Shown: positions 9,485 through 18,559 of the stretch, piece by piece
How positions within the stretch are numbered: position 1 is the first letter of the stretch
How the letters are laid out: each line of letters starts with the position of its first letter
Position numbers and translations under genes: made by a program
Assembly (NCBI GenBank): GCA_025360105.1
Contig: JANYCT010000034.1
Coordinates: forward strand, 1 to 64,000
Source of the DNA: Actinomycetes bacterium
Lineage (GTDB): Bacteria > Actinomycetota > Acidimicrobiia > Acidimicrobiales > Ilumatobacteraceae
Direction: 5' to 3'
Length of the DNA stretch: 64,000 bases
Notes under the pieces: generated by a model
What the model saw: only the letters and a program-made list of their open reading frames with translations
Told to the model about the DNA's origin: nothing
Databases searched by the model: none

Positions 9485-10378
9485 ATGCAATCTGTGGAGG
9501 TCACGACGCGCCTAGACCCGGCGCATGCCTCGTCGGTGATGCAACTGATCGCTCGGGCAGAGTCCGCCAGCGGCTTTCGACCAGTCTCGGATCAGTTCTG
9601 GCTGGATCTCACCAGAACAACTGATGCATTCGTGCGAGTCCTGATCCACGATGCTGATGTGATCGCCTACGCCCAAGCGGCCGAGAACGGCGACGGTACT
9701 TGGTCGGTCGAGTTGGTCGTAGAACCGACCACCAGCGATCAGATCGACACATTGGCTCGGATCGCGCTTCGAGCGATCACGGAGGCTGTGCGGAATCGTG
9801 GCGGCACGTCGATGAGTTGGCTCGTCTTCGCACCATCTGTCATTCATGACCAAGTAGCCGATGACTTCGGGCTCAGACCAACGCGGCGGCTCTACCAGAT
9901 GACCCGTTCGTTGCCCACCGGCATCGCATTCGAGGTGGTCACCCGACCGTTCGTGCCCGGCGCCGACGACGAGGCGTGGCTGGGGGTGAACCAACGTGCG
10001 TTTGCGTGGAATCCCGAACAGGGCGATTGGTCACTGCAGTCTCTGCAGGCGCGCATGGCCGAGCCGTGGTTCGATCCGAGCGGGTTTCTCGTGCACGAGC
10101 GCGAGGGCCGTCTTGCGGGCTTCTGTTGGACGAAGGTGCATGCCCAACGCGAACCTCATATCGGCGAGATTTATGTCATCGCAGTGGATCCTGACTTTCA
10201 TGGTCTGGGGCTCGGGCGGGCCCTCACGCTGGCCGGACTCGATCACCTCGCCGGTCGCGGCATCACTCACGGCATGCTCTTCGTCGATGCCGACAACACC
10301 TCGGCGGTCAGCCTGTACGACGCTTTGGGTTTCAGCGTGAAACGCGTCGACTGCGTCTACCACGGCCCGATCACCTAG
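9485..10378 (+). CDS. mshD: mycothiol synthase (tandem GNAT acetyltransferase)
   Basis: VNQRAFAWNPEQGDWS, WFDPSGFLVHEREGRLAGFCWTKVHAQREPHIGEIYVIAVDPDFHGLGLGRALTLAGLDHL, LFVDADNTSAVSLYDALGF. Confidence 0.9.
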   Translation: MQSVEVTTRLDPAHASSVMQLIARAESASGFRPVSDQFWLDLTRTTDAFVRVLIHDADVIAYAQAAENGDGTWSVELVVEPTTSDQIDTLARIALRAITEAVRNRGGTSMSWLVFAPSVIHDQVADDFGLRPTRRLYQMTRSLPTGIAFEVVTRPFVPGADDEAWLGVNQRAFAWNPEQGDWSLQSLQARMAEPWFDPSGFLVHEREGRLAGFCWTKVHAQREPHIGEIYVIAVDPDFHGLGLGRALTLAGLDHLAGRGITHGMLFVDADNTSAVSLYDALGFSVKRVDCVYHGPIT

Positions 10379-10398
10379 AGAGTTGCGAGGACGCAATC

Positions 10399-12210
10399 AT
10401 GCCGACAATCGAGGAACTCCCCCGCTGGGATGTGCGTGACGTACACGAGTCATTTTCGGCCCGTTCGTTTCTGGCGGCGATGGAGAGCGCGTCGGCCGAC
10501 ACCGACCGGCTCGCCGCAATCTTCGAGCAACACGGCATCCGCGCTGTGCAACCGCGCTCTGTCGATGCCGCCGACGGTGAAACCGCTGATGTCATCATCA
10601 CTGCACTCAATGCGTGGCAGTTGCAATTGCAATATCTGTCATCGTACGTGCAAGCGACCGTCAGCACCGATAGCTACAACGAGTCAGCACAGGCTCTTTC
10701 CAGCGAACTGCAGAGCTTGTCGGCTCGCGGTCAATCGCTGTTCGCCCGCCTTGTCGATTGGGTGGCTGCGCTCGGACCACGCGAACTCGCCACAGTCAGT
10801 ACCCAAGCCCACGAACACCTCGGGCCGCTGATGCTCCTCGCACGACGAGCCGAACACCAGATGAGCGAGATCGAGGAGGGCCTGTATGCAGAGCTCACCC
10901 CAACGAGTTCGTCGGCGTGGGCGCGTCTGCACAGCGATGTGACATCACAGTTGCAGGCCGAGGTTCCATGGCCCGACGGCGAGCGTCGTCGGCTGCCGAT
11001 GGCGAGCGTACGCGGCCTTGCCACACACGCCGACCCGGCGGTTCGCCAAGCCGGATTCGACGCCGAAATGCAGGCATGGCCCACCGTTGCCGTGGTCTGC
11101 GCCGCTGCGATGAACGGCATCAAGGGTGAAGCGAACGCGATCAACAGCCGGCGTCACTGGGCATCACCGCTTGACGCTGCACTCTTCTCAAACAGCGTCA
11201 GCCGCCCGACGTTCGACGCGATGCAGGCGGCCGTCGACGCATCGCTCGCCGACTTCCGCCGATGGATGCGCGTCAAAGCAAGGCGTCATGGACATAGCTC
11301 CGCACTGCCGTGGCGTGATCTCGTTGCGCCGCTGCCAACAGCCCCTGCCTCGATCACCTGGAGCGACGGTCTCGGGATCGTCCGCAATGCCTTCGCCTCA
11401 TACGGCGGCACGCTTGCTGGTCTCGTGGATCGCGCGATCGACGAGAAATGGATCGATGCCGAGCCGCGCGACGGCAAGCGAGGCGGCGCATTTTGTGCGC
11501 CGTTCGTTGGTGATCGTTCGCTCGTGTTCCTCAACTGGACGGGCAGCGTCGACTCTGCCCAAACAACAGCACACGAGTTGGGGCACGCCTATCACAACAC
11601 CCAACTCGTGCACCGCACGCCGCTACAACGTCGGCTGCCGATGGCGCTCGCCGAAACTGCGAGCATTTTCTGCGAGACACTTGTGGTCGAGGAGGGACTG
11701 CAACGACTCGCTGGCGCTGACCGCCTCGCCCTGCTCGATGTCGATCTGCAGGGTTCAGCACAGGTGGTGGTCGATATTCGCAGCCGCTTCCTGTTCGAGA
11801 CCGAGGTCTTTGCTCGTCGCCAGCGTCGTACCCTTGGCGTAGGCGAACTCAACGACATGATGCTCGACGCACAGCAGGCGGCATACGGTGATGGGCTCGA
11901 TCACACGACGGCCCATCGGTACATGTGGGCTGTGAAAGGCCACTACTACGGCAGCCACTTCTACAACTGGCCCTACACATATGGATTGCTTTTCGGACTC
12001 GGTCTCTTCGCCCAATATCAGGCCGACCCTGATCGTTTCCGTAGCGGTTACGACGACCTGTTATCGCACGTCGGAATGAACACGGCCGAGGAGCTGGGCG
12101 CCTCATTCGGGCTCGACGTGACCGACGAGTCGTTTTGGATGGCCAGCGTCGAGGTGTTGCGGGCGCGTATCAGCGAATACGAACGCTTGGCGCAACAGGT
12201 TCCCGAATGA
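10399..12210 (+). CDS. M3 family oligoendopeptidase
   Basis: Zinc motif TTAHELGHAYHN with downstream E (LAETASIFCETLV) and PepF-type C-terminus. Confidence 0.92.
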   Translation: MPTIEELPRWDVRDVHESFSARSFLAAMESASADTDRLAAIFEQHGIRAVQPRSVDAADGETADVIITALNAWQLQLQYLSSYVQATVSTDSYNESAQALSSELQSLSARGQSLFARLVDWVAALGPRELATVSTQAHEHLGPLMLLARRAEHQMSEIEEGLYAELTPTSSSAWARLHSDVTSQLQAEVPWPDGERRRLPMASVRGLATHADPAVRQAGFDAEMQAWPTVAVVCAAAMNGIKGEANAINSRRHWASPLDAALFSNSVSRPTFDAMQAAVDASLADFRRWMRVKARRHGHSSALPWRDLVAPLPTAPASITWSDGLGIVRNAFASYGGTLAGLVDRAIDEKWIDAEPRDGKRGGAFCAPFVGDRSLVFLNWTGSVDSAQTTAHELGHAYHNTQLVHRTPLQRRLPMALAETASIFCETLVVEEGLQRLAGADRLALLDVDLQGSAQVVVDIRSRFLFETEVFARRQRRTLGVGELNDMMLDAQQAAYGDGLDHTTAHRYMWAVKGHYYGSHFYNWPYTYGLLFGLGLFAQYQADPDRFRSGYDDLLSHVGMNTAEELGASFGLDVTDESFWMASVEVLRARISEYERLAQQVPE

Positions 12211-13301
12211 GCAACGCTGCACGCCCGACGCGCTACGACGTCACGCGAGCGCAGTTGGGTGAGTTGCTCCACAGCGAGCCCCGCTTTCGCGTCGACCAGC
12301 TCTGGAAGGGCCTCTACGAACAGCTCGGCGACCCTGCCGACCTCACTGCGCTTCCCAAGGCGCTCCGCGCGCGACTCGATGCTGAGCTGCCGGTAGCGCT
12401 CACCACCATGGTCGAACGCGTCAATGACCATGGCGACACGGTGAAGTATCTGTTCGAGCTACCCGGTGGCAGCCGCATCGAAACCGTTTTGATGCTGTAT
12501 CCCGACCGCGTCACGGTCTGCGTCAGCAGCCAAGCTGGTTGCGCGATGGGATGTGGCTTCTGCGCCACGGGCCAAGCAGGTTTCACCCGCCAACTCTCCG
12601 CGGGTGAGATCCTCGAGCAGGTCGTCCGTGCGGCCCGCAAGGCTCGAGAGCTCAACCGTCGACTTGCCAATGTGGTGTTCATGGGCATGGGCGAGCCGCT
12701 CGCCAACGAGGCCAACGTGTGGGCCGCTATCGAACGGATCAACAGCGACATCGGGCTCGGAGCACGCCACATCACGGTGTCCACGGTCGGTCTTGTTCCC
12801 GGCATCAAACGACTCACCGAGTGGCCGATGCAGGTGAACCTCGCTGTGTCGTTACATGCCGCCAACGACGAGCTGCGTGACGAGATGTTGCCGATCAACC
12901 GCCGCTATCCGCTCGGTGTCCTGATGGACGCCTGCGCCGACTACCTCATCGCCAAGGGGCGTCGACTCAGTTTCGAGTGGGCACTCATCGACGGCGTGAA
13001 TGATCGCGACAGCGATGCGCGCGAACTGGCGGCGCTTTGCCGGTCACTGCCCTTGGCGGCCCACGTGAACCTGATTCCCCTCAATCCGACCCCGGGTTAT
13101 CCGACGCGCGGCACTCCTATCTCGCGTGTGCACCAATTCCGCGATCGACTCGAGCAGCTCGGCGTCAACGCAACGGTACGACGCAACCGCGGCACCGACA
13201 TCGATGCCGCATGCGGTCAGTTGGCCGCCGGACAGCCGGTGCAGCAAATTACCCTCGGCCGTCGCTTGCATCAACGTGCAGATCATCGACCGGATGAGTA
13301 G
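12207..13301 (+). CDS. rlmN: 23S rRNA (adenine2503-C2)-methyltransferase, radical SAM
   Basis: CVSSQAGCAMGCGFCATGQAGFTRQLSAGEI, VVFMGMGEPLAN, VSLHAANDELRDEMLPINRRYPL, TVRRNRGTDIDAACGQL. Confidence 0.97.
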   Translation: MSNAARPTRYDVTRAQLGELLHSEPRFRVDQLWKGLYEQLGDPADLTALPKALRARLDAELPVALTTMVERVNDHGDTVKYLFELPGGSRIETVLMLYPDRVTVCVSSQAGCAMGCGFCATGQAGFTRQLSAGEILEQVVRAARKARELNRRLANVVFMGMGEPLANEANVWAAIERINSDIGLGARHITVSTVGLVPGIKRLTEWPMQVNLAVSLHAANDELRDEMLPINRRYPLGVLMDACADYLIAKGRRLSFEWALIDGVNDRDSDARELAALCRSLPLAAHVNLIPLNPTPGYPTRGTPISRVHQFRDRLEQLGVNATVRRNRGTDIDAACGQLAAGQPVQQITLGRRLHQRADHRPDE

Positions 13302-13653
13302 CGAAATATCCTTCGAGGTACTTGGGGTTCGCGACCGTCAGCTTGTCGCGTACGCCTGACCACACTGCTTCTCGTACCGCTTCGGCCTGGGGACCGTGAT
13401 CGAGGACCTCGCCTGAACGAATCGCAGCGGCGAGTTCATCATCGGTTGCGAACCCCAGCTCCGCGAGTCGCGTCGCGTGCGCCGCTGCCTGGCCGTGGCC
13501 GACTTCGAGTTCGCGTTCGACCATCGCCAGTACGTTGATGGCAACACGGGCATGGAACTGCACCCCTCCCGAGGTGGCGGGGAGCACGTCGCGTTCTAGC
13601 CATTCGCGCACTGACTCGACGAGCTGCTGTGCCGAGGGCGCATCGTGGGGCAT
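13249..13653 (-). CDS. DUF6285-like protein
   Basis: PSAQQLVESVREWLERDVLPATSGGVQFHARVAINVLAMVERELE; located next to the phosphotransferase as typical for the family; overlaps the rlmN 3' end convergently. Confidence 0.75.
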   Translation of the reverse strand: MPHDAPSAQQLVESVREWLERDVLPATSGGVQFHARVAINVLAMVERELEVGHGQAAAHATRLAELGFATDDELAAAIRSGEVLDHGPQAEAVREAVWSGVRDKLTVANPKYLEGYFATHPVDDLHVDASDGRG

Positions 13654-14600
13654 CACCAGCGACCCTCGAGTGCCAGGAACAGGTCGTGCTCGTTCTCGCA
13701 AACGCGCCGACCGATCGCGGCGAGTTCGTGGCTACGCGTGAATCCGGAAATGTGTGCTTGCGCCTGCACGATGCACATAATTCCCCACTTGAGCGTGCCG
13801 AGCACCTCCCACCAGCGCACGACCTCGGCATCCACGTTCACGCCGGTGGCACGCGCGTACTCGTCGAACAGCTCGTCGTATTGGCCCACACCCGCGACCG
13901 GCTTGTCCGATCCGAACCGCCACGCCTTCACACACAACCAACCGAGATCCTCCATCGGATCACCGAGGTGGGCTAGCTCCCAGTCGAGTACAGCACGAAG
14001 GCCATCGGGGCCAACCATGATGTTGCCGAGGCGGAAATCGCCATGCACCACCCGCACCTTGCCAGCGTCTGGGCGGTGTTCGTGGAGCCAGCGAAAGGCC
14101 AGCTCGAACGTGGGGTGAGGGTGCGCGAGCGTGTCGAGCACCTCGCGATACTGCTGAATCTGGTCGGCGGGTTGCAGCGATGGCACCGTGGTCGGATCAA
14201 TGGAGTGCAACGCCGCAAGCGCATGAGCCAGTTGGCTCGCAAGATGCTCGCGTGCAGTCGCAAACGCATCGTCGCGCAGGATTTTGCGAGCAATCGTCTC
14301 ACCTGCCACGCAACTGAGCACCATGTATGCCGCTCCGAGATCGGACACGTCGGTGGACGCAGTGATCACCTCGGGCACCGGCACACCTGCGGCGAGGGCA
14401 GCCCTCAAGACCGAGAACTCGGTTGCCATGTCGCGAACATCGCCACCGCGTTGGCGCTGCACGATCAGCGGACGCGAATCAGCCACGAAACTCCACGTTT
14501 CACGCGAGGCACCACCGGTGAGGCGAGTGAGGTCGGTGATAGCTGCACCGCCGAGCACCATCGACAACGATGCGGCGAGATCGTCGTGGCTCATGCTCAT
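13653..14600 (-). CDS. phosphotransferase family protein (APH/ACAD10-like)
   Basis: RVVHGDFRLGNIMVGPDGLRAVLDWELAHLGDPMEDLGWLC. Confidence 0.9.
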   Translation of the reverse strand: MSMSHDDLAASLSMVLGGAAITDLTRLTGGASRETWSFVADSRPLIVQRQRGGDVRDMATEFSVLRAALAAGVPVPEVITASTDVSDLGAAYMVLSCVAGETIARKILRDDAFATAREHLASQLAHALAALHSIDPTTVPSLQPADQIQQYREVLDTLAHPHPTFELAFRWLHEHRPDAGKVRVVHGDFRLGNIMVGPDGLRAVLDWELAHLGDPMEDLGWLCVKAWRFGSDKPVAGVGQYDELFDEYARATGVNVDAEVVRWWEVLGTLKWGIMCIVQAQAHISGFTRSHELAAIGRRVCENEHDLFLALEGRW

Positions 14601-14666
14601 AGGCTCGCACACGATCAGAACGGCGAGAGAAGCGGGCGAACCGCTTGCCAAACGACTCGCAAAGGT

Positions 14667-15875
14667 TCAGCAGTTCGCTGCCACCGTGGGATACGGATCG
14701 ACCGCGGGTCCACCGAGGGGATGAATCTCGAAGTGCAGATGGGGCGTCGAAAACTTCGCGTTACCGGTATCGCCCACGTAGCCGATCACCTCACCTTTCA
14801 CCACGTTGCCCAGCTTCGCGTAGGAGTCGAGATGTGCGTAGTAATACTTGTTGCCATCGGCGCCGGAAAACCAGATGGTGGTGCCGCCGAGCTCGTTCTG
14901 CTGAGGAGTAGCAACACCATCGACCACCGCGACAATGGTGGTTCCGCGGGGACTGATCATGTCGACACCTTCGTGCTTACGACCTCCCGAACGCGGTTCG
15001 CCCCAGGTATCGGCGAATCCGGTCGGCCCCTGAATCGGACAGACCCACTCCGCGCCGCTGCCATACACCTGACCGGCTCCAGCACCTGGGCGCCCACCCG
15101 AGCCGCCGCTGCCCGTGGTGCCACCGGCCGAGCCACCCGACGCGGTGTTACCGCTCTTCACGCCCTGGCCGATGTCGCCGCCATCGGAGCCAGCGCCGAC
15201 GGCTTTGGCCTGATCGTTCTTGAGTTGGTCGGCAGCGACGAGTGCCAATTGCTCAGCATTCTTCTGCCGCTGCGCGTCGAGGGCCTTCTTCACAGCCTCG
15301 CTGGTGAGCCGCTGGTTCTCAACGATCTTCAAGAGTTCGACCTCTTTGAGCGCAGCATCCTGCTTGGCGGCGTAGTCCCGCTGGGCGGCCGCATAGTCCC
15401 GCGCAGTCCTGTCTGCCTTGACCTTCTTCTCGTCGAGTTGCTTGTGGATGTCGGCGAATTCGTCGAGGCTGCTCGATGACGCCTCGTTGATGATGTCGAC
15501 CAGAACTGCCGTCTGCGCCTGCTCGGTGGGGCCGACGTTGCCCGATAGCAATGCGATGCCGGTCGTTCCGGTGCCGATGTAGCGATGTACGGCAACGGCT
15601 TCGACGGTCTTTTGCAGTGCATCGGCCTTGCGTTGCAATGCGGCAACCTCGGCATCGACGGAGGACCTCTCGTCGTTCAGCAGCTCGAGCTTGGACTCTG
15701 CTGCAGCCCACGCGTCGGCAGCCGCATTGGCGCGGTCGCGTGCCGCAGTGATTGCACGCGCTGCATCCTCGGCGGTTCCAGAGCCGCTATCGGCCCGCGC
15801 TGACTCGTGCCCGATGAGCGGTGTGCTCACCGTGCACAGCACAACAACCAGGAGAAAACTTCCGAGCTTGCGCAT
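14667..15875 (-). CDS. M23-family metallopeptidase with N-terminal coiled coil (secreted)
   Basis: Signal peptide, coiled coil, then HEGVDMISPRGTTIVAVVDG...HLDSYAKLGNVVKGEVIGYVGDTGNAKFSTPHLHFEIHPLG. Confidence 0.92.
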   Translation of the reverse strand: MRKLGSFLLVVVLCTVSTPLIGHESARADSGSGTAEDAARAITAARDRANAAADAWAAAESKLELLNDERSSVDAEVAALQRKADALQKTVEAVAVHRYIGTGTTGIALLSGNVGPTEQAQTAVLVDIINEASSSSLDEFADIHKQLDEKKVKADRTARDYAAAQRDYAAKQDAALKEVELLKIVENQRLTSEAVKKALDAQRQKNAEQLALVAADQLKNDQAKAVGAGSDGGDIGQGVKSGNTASGGSAGGTTGSGGSGGRPGAGAGQVYGSGAEWVCPIQGPTGFADTWGEPRSGGRKHEGVDMISPRGTTIVAVVDGVATPQQNELGGTTIWFSGADGNKYYYAHLDSYAKLGNVVKGEVIGYVGDTGNAKFSTPHLHFEIHPLGGPAVDPYPTVAANC

Positions 15876-15981
15876 GACCGTGCGGACTCTACCTCTCAGA
15901 CTGGTCGTTGGACATTCAGGCCGGTGTGCGCTCGCCCACCGTTTCAGTATCGGAATCTTGCGGCTCTAACCTGAGGATTTC

Positions 15982-16821
15982 ATGCCCAAGCACCCACCAC
16001 CGCCCGCAAACCGTCGCGTTCCTCCTGCAGACGAAGCGCTCCGATTCGAACACGTCACGTTCGTTCGCGACGGGCGACGGATCCTCGACGACATCGACTG
16101 GTTGGTGCGCGTGCACGAGCGATGGCTGATCTTGGGCGCCAACGGCTCTGGCAAGACCACCCTGGTGCGTTTGGCCTCGATGTACGAGCACCCGTCATCT
16201 GGATCAGTCACCGCTCTGGGTGAGACACTCGGAAGCACCGACGTGCGCCAACTCAGACGGCGCATCGGCGTGATGTCGGCTGCGCTCGGAGCGCAACTGC
16301 GACCGCAACTCAGCGCCCAAGACACTGTGGTCACTGCGAAATTCGCCGCGCTCGAAACGTGGTGGCACACCTATACCGACGACGACTATGGGCGCGCACG
16401 CGAATGCCTTGCGCGACTCGGCGTCGAACACTACGCAGAACGCACGATGGGCACACTTTCGAGCGGCGAACAGCAGCGAGTGCTGTTGGCGCGGGCGCTG
16501 ATGAACGAACCAGGTCTGCTCGTGCTCGACGAGCCAAGCGCTCGGCTTGATCTCGGCGGCCGGGAGCAACTTGTTGCTGCGCTGGCCGAGCTCACCACGG
16601 ATCCTGCGGCGCCGCCGCTGATCCTGGTCACTCACCATGTCGACGAGGTGCCGCCAGGAATGACTCATGTGCTACTGCTGCGCGACGGAGCGGTGCTCGC
16701 AGCCGGCGAGATCGATGCAGTACTCACCGCTGACGCGTTGAGCGAATGCTTCGGCGTGCCGCTGTTGCTCGAGCGTCGCAGCGACGGGCGCCTTACGGCG
16801 TGGTCCCGGCGATCAGACTGA
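15982..16821 (+). CDS. ABC transporter ATP-binding protein
   Basis: Walker A GANGSGKTTL, signature LSSGEQQRVLLARAL, Walker B LLVLDEPSARLD, H-loop VTHH. Confidence 0.95.
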   Translation: MPKHPPPPANRRVPPADEALRFEHVTFVRDGRRILDDIDWLVRVHERWLILGANGSGKTTLVRLASMYEHPSSGSVTALGETLGSTDVRQLRRRIGVMSAALGAQLRPQLSAQDTVVTAKFAALETWWHTYTDDDYGRARECLARLGVEHYAERTMGTLSSGEQQRVLLARALMNEPGLLVLDEPSARLDLGGREQLVAALAELTTDPAAPPLILVTHHVDEVPPGMTHVLLLRDGAVLAAGEIDAVLTADALSECFGVPLLLERRSDGRLTAWSRRSD

Positions 16822-17239
16822 GGAGTCGATCCCGGCTGGTGTTGATCTCATCAGCCAACGCTCTCTCGACAAGGCCACCCGACCACAGCCCACCCCCGTA
16901 ATGCAAGCGCATCTCCAGATGACTCCCTGTTTCGGCGGGAGCGACGATGGCACTCAGTCGCCACATGCTGTGTTGACGGCCGTCGGTCTCAGAGCGCTCG
17001 AACACGACCTCCGAGTCGGTCGTGCACGTGACCCGAGTCATCGTGAGCCGCTTCGATCGAGAGAACGGGCCGATTCGGGCACGGAGCTCGACGTCCCACG
17101 CAGGTCGTCCGTCGCGGTCGTCGACGCGATCGGCCCGGTGCACCAACCCCATCCACGGTACGTAGCAGGACAGATCATCGATCCAGCCGAAGAGTTCGGC
17201 AACCGTACAGGGCGCTGACAAATCAGCCGAGATATCCAC
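16793..17239 (-). CDS. SRPBCC (START-like) family protein
   Basis: MDISADLSAPCTVAELFGWIDDLSCYVPWMGLVHRA...GSHLEMRLHYGGGLW. Confidence 0.75.
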   Translation of the reverse strand: MDISADLSAPCTVAELFGWIDDLSCYVPWMGLVHRADRVDDRDGRPAWDVELRARIGPFSRSKRLTMTRVTCTTDSEVVFERSETDGRQHSMWRLSAIVAPAETGSHLEMRLHYGGGLWSGGLVERALADEINTSRDRLLSLIAGTTP

Positions 17240-17377
17240 GCGTGAAGTATCGCCGCTTGCTCATCGGCTCCTCACAATTTGCTCACATCTGCCAACCATC
17301 ATGATCCACAAGCGGAACGAAACACCGCCCGGTAATCACCCCCAACACACATCACAGAAGGAAAACGGAGAACAATC

Positions 17378-17749
17378 ATGAACATCGGATCCAAGATCGG
17401 TGCCGCAGTGCTCGCAATCGCCATCACGGTCGGTGGCGCATCGGCGGCATTCGCAGGCGGCAACTCGAACCCCACCGTCGACGGCACCAGCGCCGGCCGC
17501 CATCACCTCACGGTGGAGCAGGTCTGCGCCAACAAGGACCAAATCGTCGCCAAGCTCACCGAGCATCAGACCAAGCTGACCGCCCGAATCGCGAAGATGA
17601 CCGAGCTGAGCAAGCAGGCAACAACCAACGGACACACCGAGCGCGCTGCGAAGATCGATGCCCGCATCGCCAAGGCACAAGCCCGTCTCGACAAGGTCAC
17701 CGCTCGTATCGCCAAGGCACCGGAGTGGATCGCAGCTCACTGCAGCTAA
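17378..17749 (+). CDS. secreted helical protein of unknown function
   Basis: Signal peptide MNIGSKIGAAVLAIAITVGGASAAFA and Lys/Ala-rich helical body with repeated AKIDARIAKAQARLDKVTARIAKA. Confidence 0.8.
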   Translation: MNIGSKIGAAVLAIAITVGGASAAFAGGNSNPTVDGTSAGRHHLTVEQVCANKDQIVAKLTEHQTKLTARIAKMTELSKQATTNGHTERAAKIDARIAKAQARLDKVTARIAKAPEWIAAHCS

Positions 17750-17787
17750 TTCGTCGACTCCGACGTCAGTCCCCCCAACCACCACCC

Positions 17788-17821
17788 ATGTGGCGCCTCG
17801 ACACTTGTCGGGGCGCCACAT
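17788..17821 (+). terminator. stem-loop terminator-like structure
   Basis: atgtggcgcctcgacacttgtcggggcgccacat, a near-perfect hairpin just after the secreted protein stop. Confidence 0.6.
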
Positions 17822-17845
17822 GCGCGCGCAGCATGTTTGTGCCTC

Positions 17846-18484
17846 TCAGGTGTTCGAATTCTGATCGCGCGCAACGCCGCGAAATGCGCGCGACAGCAAC
17901 GGCGAATCCACGTGGAGCAACCCACTCAGGTCATCGTTGTCGTCAAAGATCGGCCGCCAAGGCATGGCCTGTGTTTCGTCGTGATCTGCGTGTGCAGACG
18001 GTACGAAGTCGCCGACCACCACGTCGTCGTCGATCACACTCTGCGCCTGTGACGTCTCGCCTGTGGGGCTCGCCATGGCGGGCACCTCGACCTGCGGCTG
18101 GACATCCACGTTGCGCGTGAAGCTCAGCTGCGGCTCAGCGGTTTGCGAATCGTGTCGCACGCGTGGCGGTCGCTTGATACGGCGAAGTTCGCTGGTCGCA
18201 TCGTCGGACGCCACTCGAAACAGACGAGGCCGCGACTCGCGGCGATCGTCGAGCGTCCAACCCCGCGGCACCACCATCGCGTCGGCGTGGCGGCGGCACA
18301 CCACTCCAGTGCGAAGGGTGGCAGCGCCGTCAGGGACCGCTTCGAGCCACACGAGTAGTTGCTCGGAATCCATGCCGTAGGCAACTGCCGCCGGAACAGA
18401 ACATCCAGGGCGTTCACAGAGGCGAGTCACGTAGCTCACGGTACTACTCGCGAACTCGGCTACGAAGGCTCTTCGTGGTGGCAC
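17846..18484 (-). CDS. DUF3499-like protein with low-complexity C-terminus
   Basis: LCERPGCSVPAAVAYGMDSEQLLVWL...VCRRHADAMVVPRGWTLDD pattern. Confidence 0.6.
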   Translation of the reverse strand: MPPRRAFVAEFASSTVSYVTRLCERPGCSVPAAVAYGMDSEQLLVWLEAVPDGAATLRTGVVCRRHADAMVVPRGWTLDDRRESRPRLFRVASDDATSELRRIKRPPRVRHDSQTAEPQLSFTRNVDVQPQVEVPAMASPTGETSQAQSVIDDDVVVGDFVPSAHADHDETQAMPWRPIFDDNDDLSGLLHVDSPLLSRAFRGVARDQNSNT

Positions 18485-18559
18485 GGCTGATCGATTCCTC
18501 GTGACACGCCAGAGTGGCGAGAGGTGTCGGTCGTAGCGTGGTCTGTATCTGAGCGATGA

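Noticed and set aside
14043-15479. 478-aa plus-strand ORF antisense to phosphotransferase and M23 genes
   Set aside because: Antisense shadow; both minus-strand genes have clear motifs.
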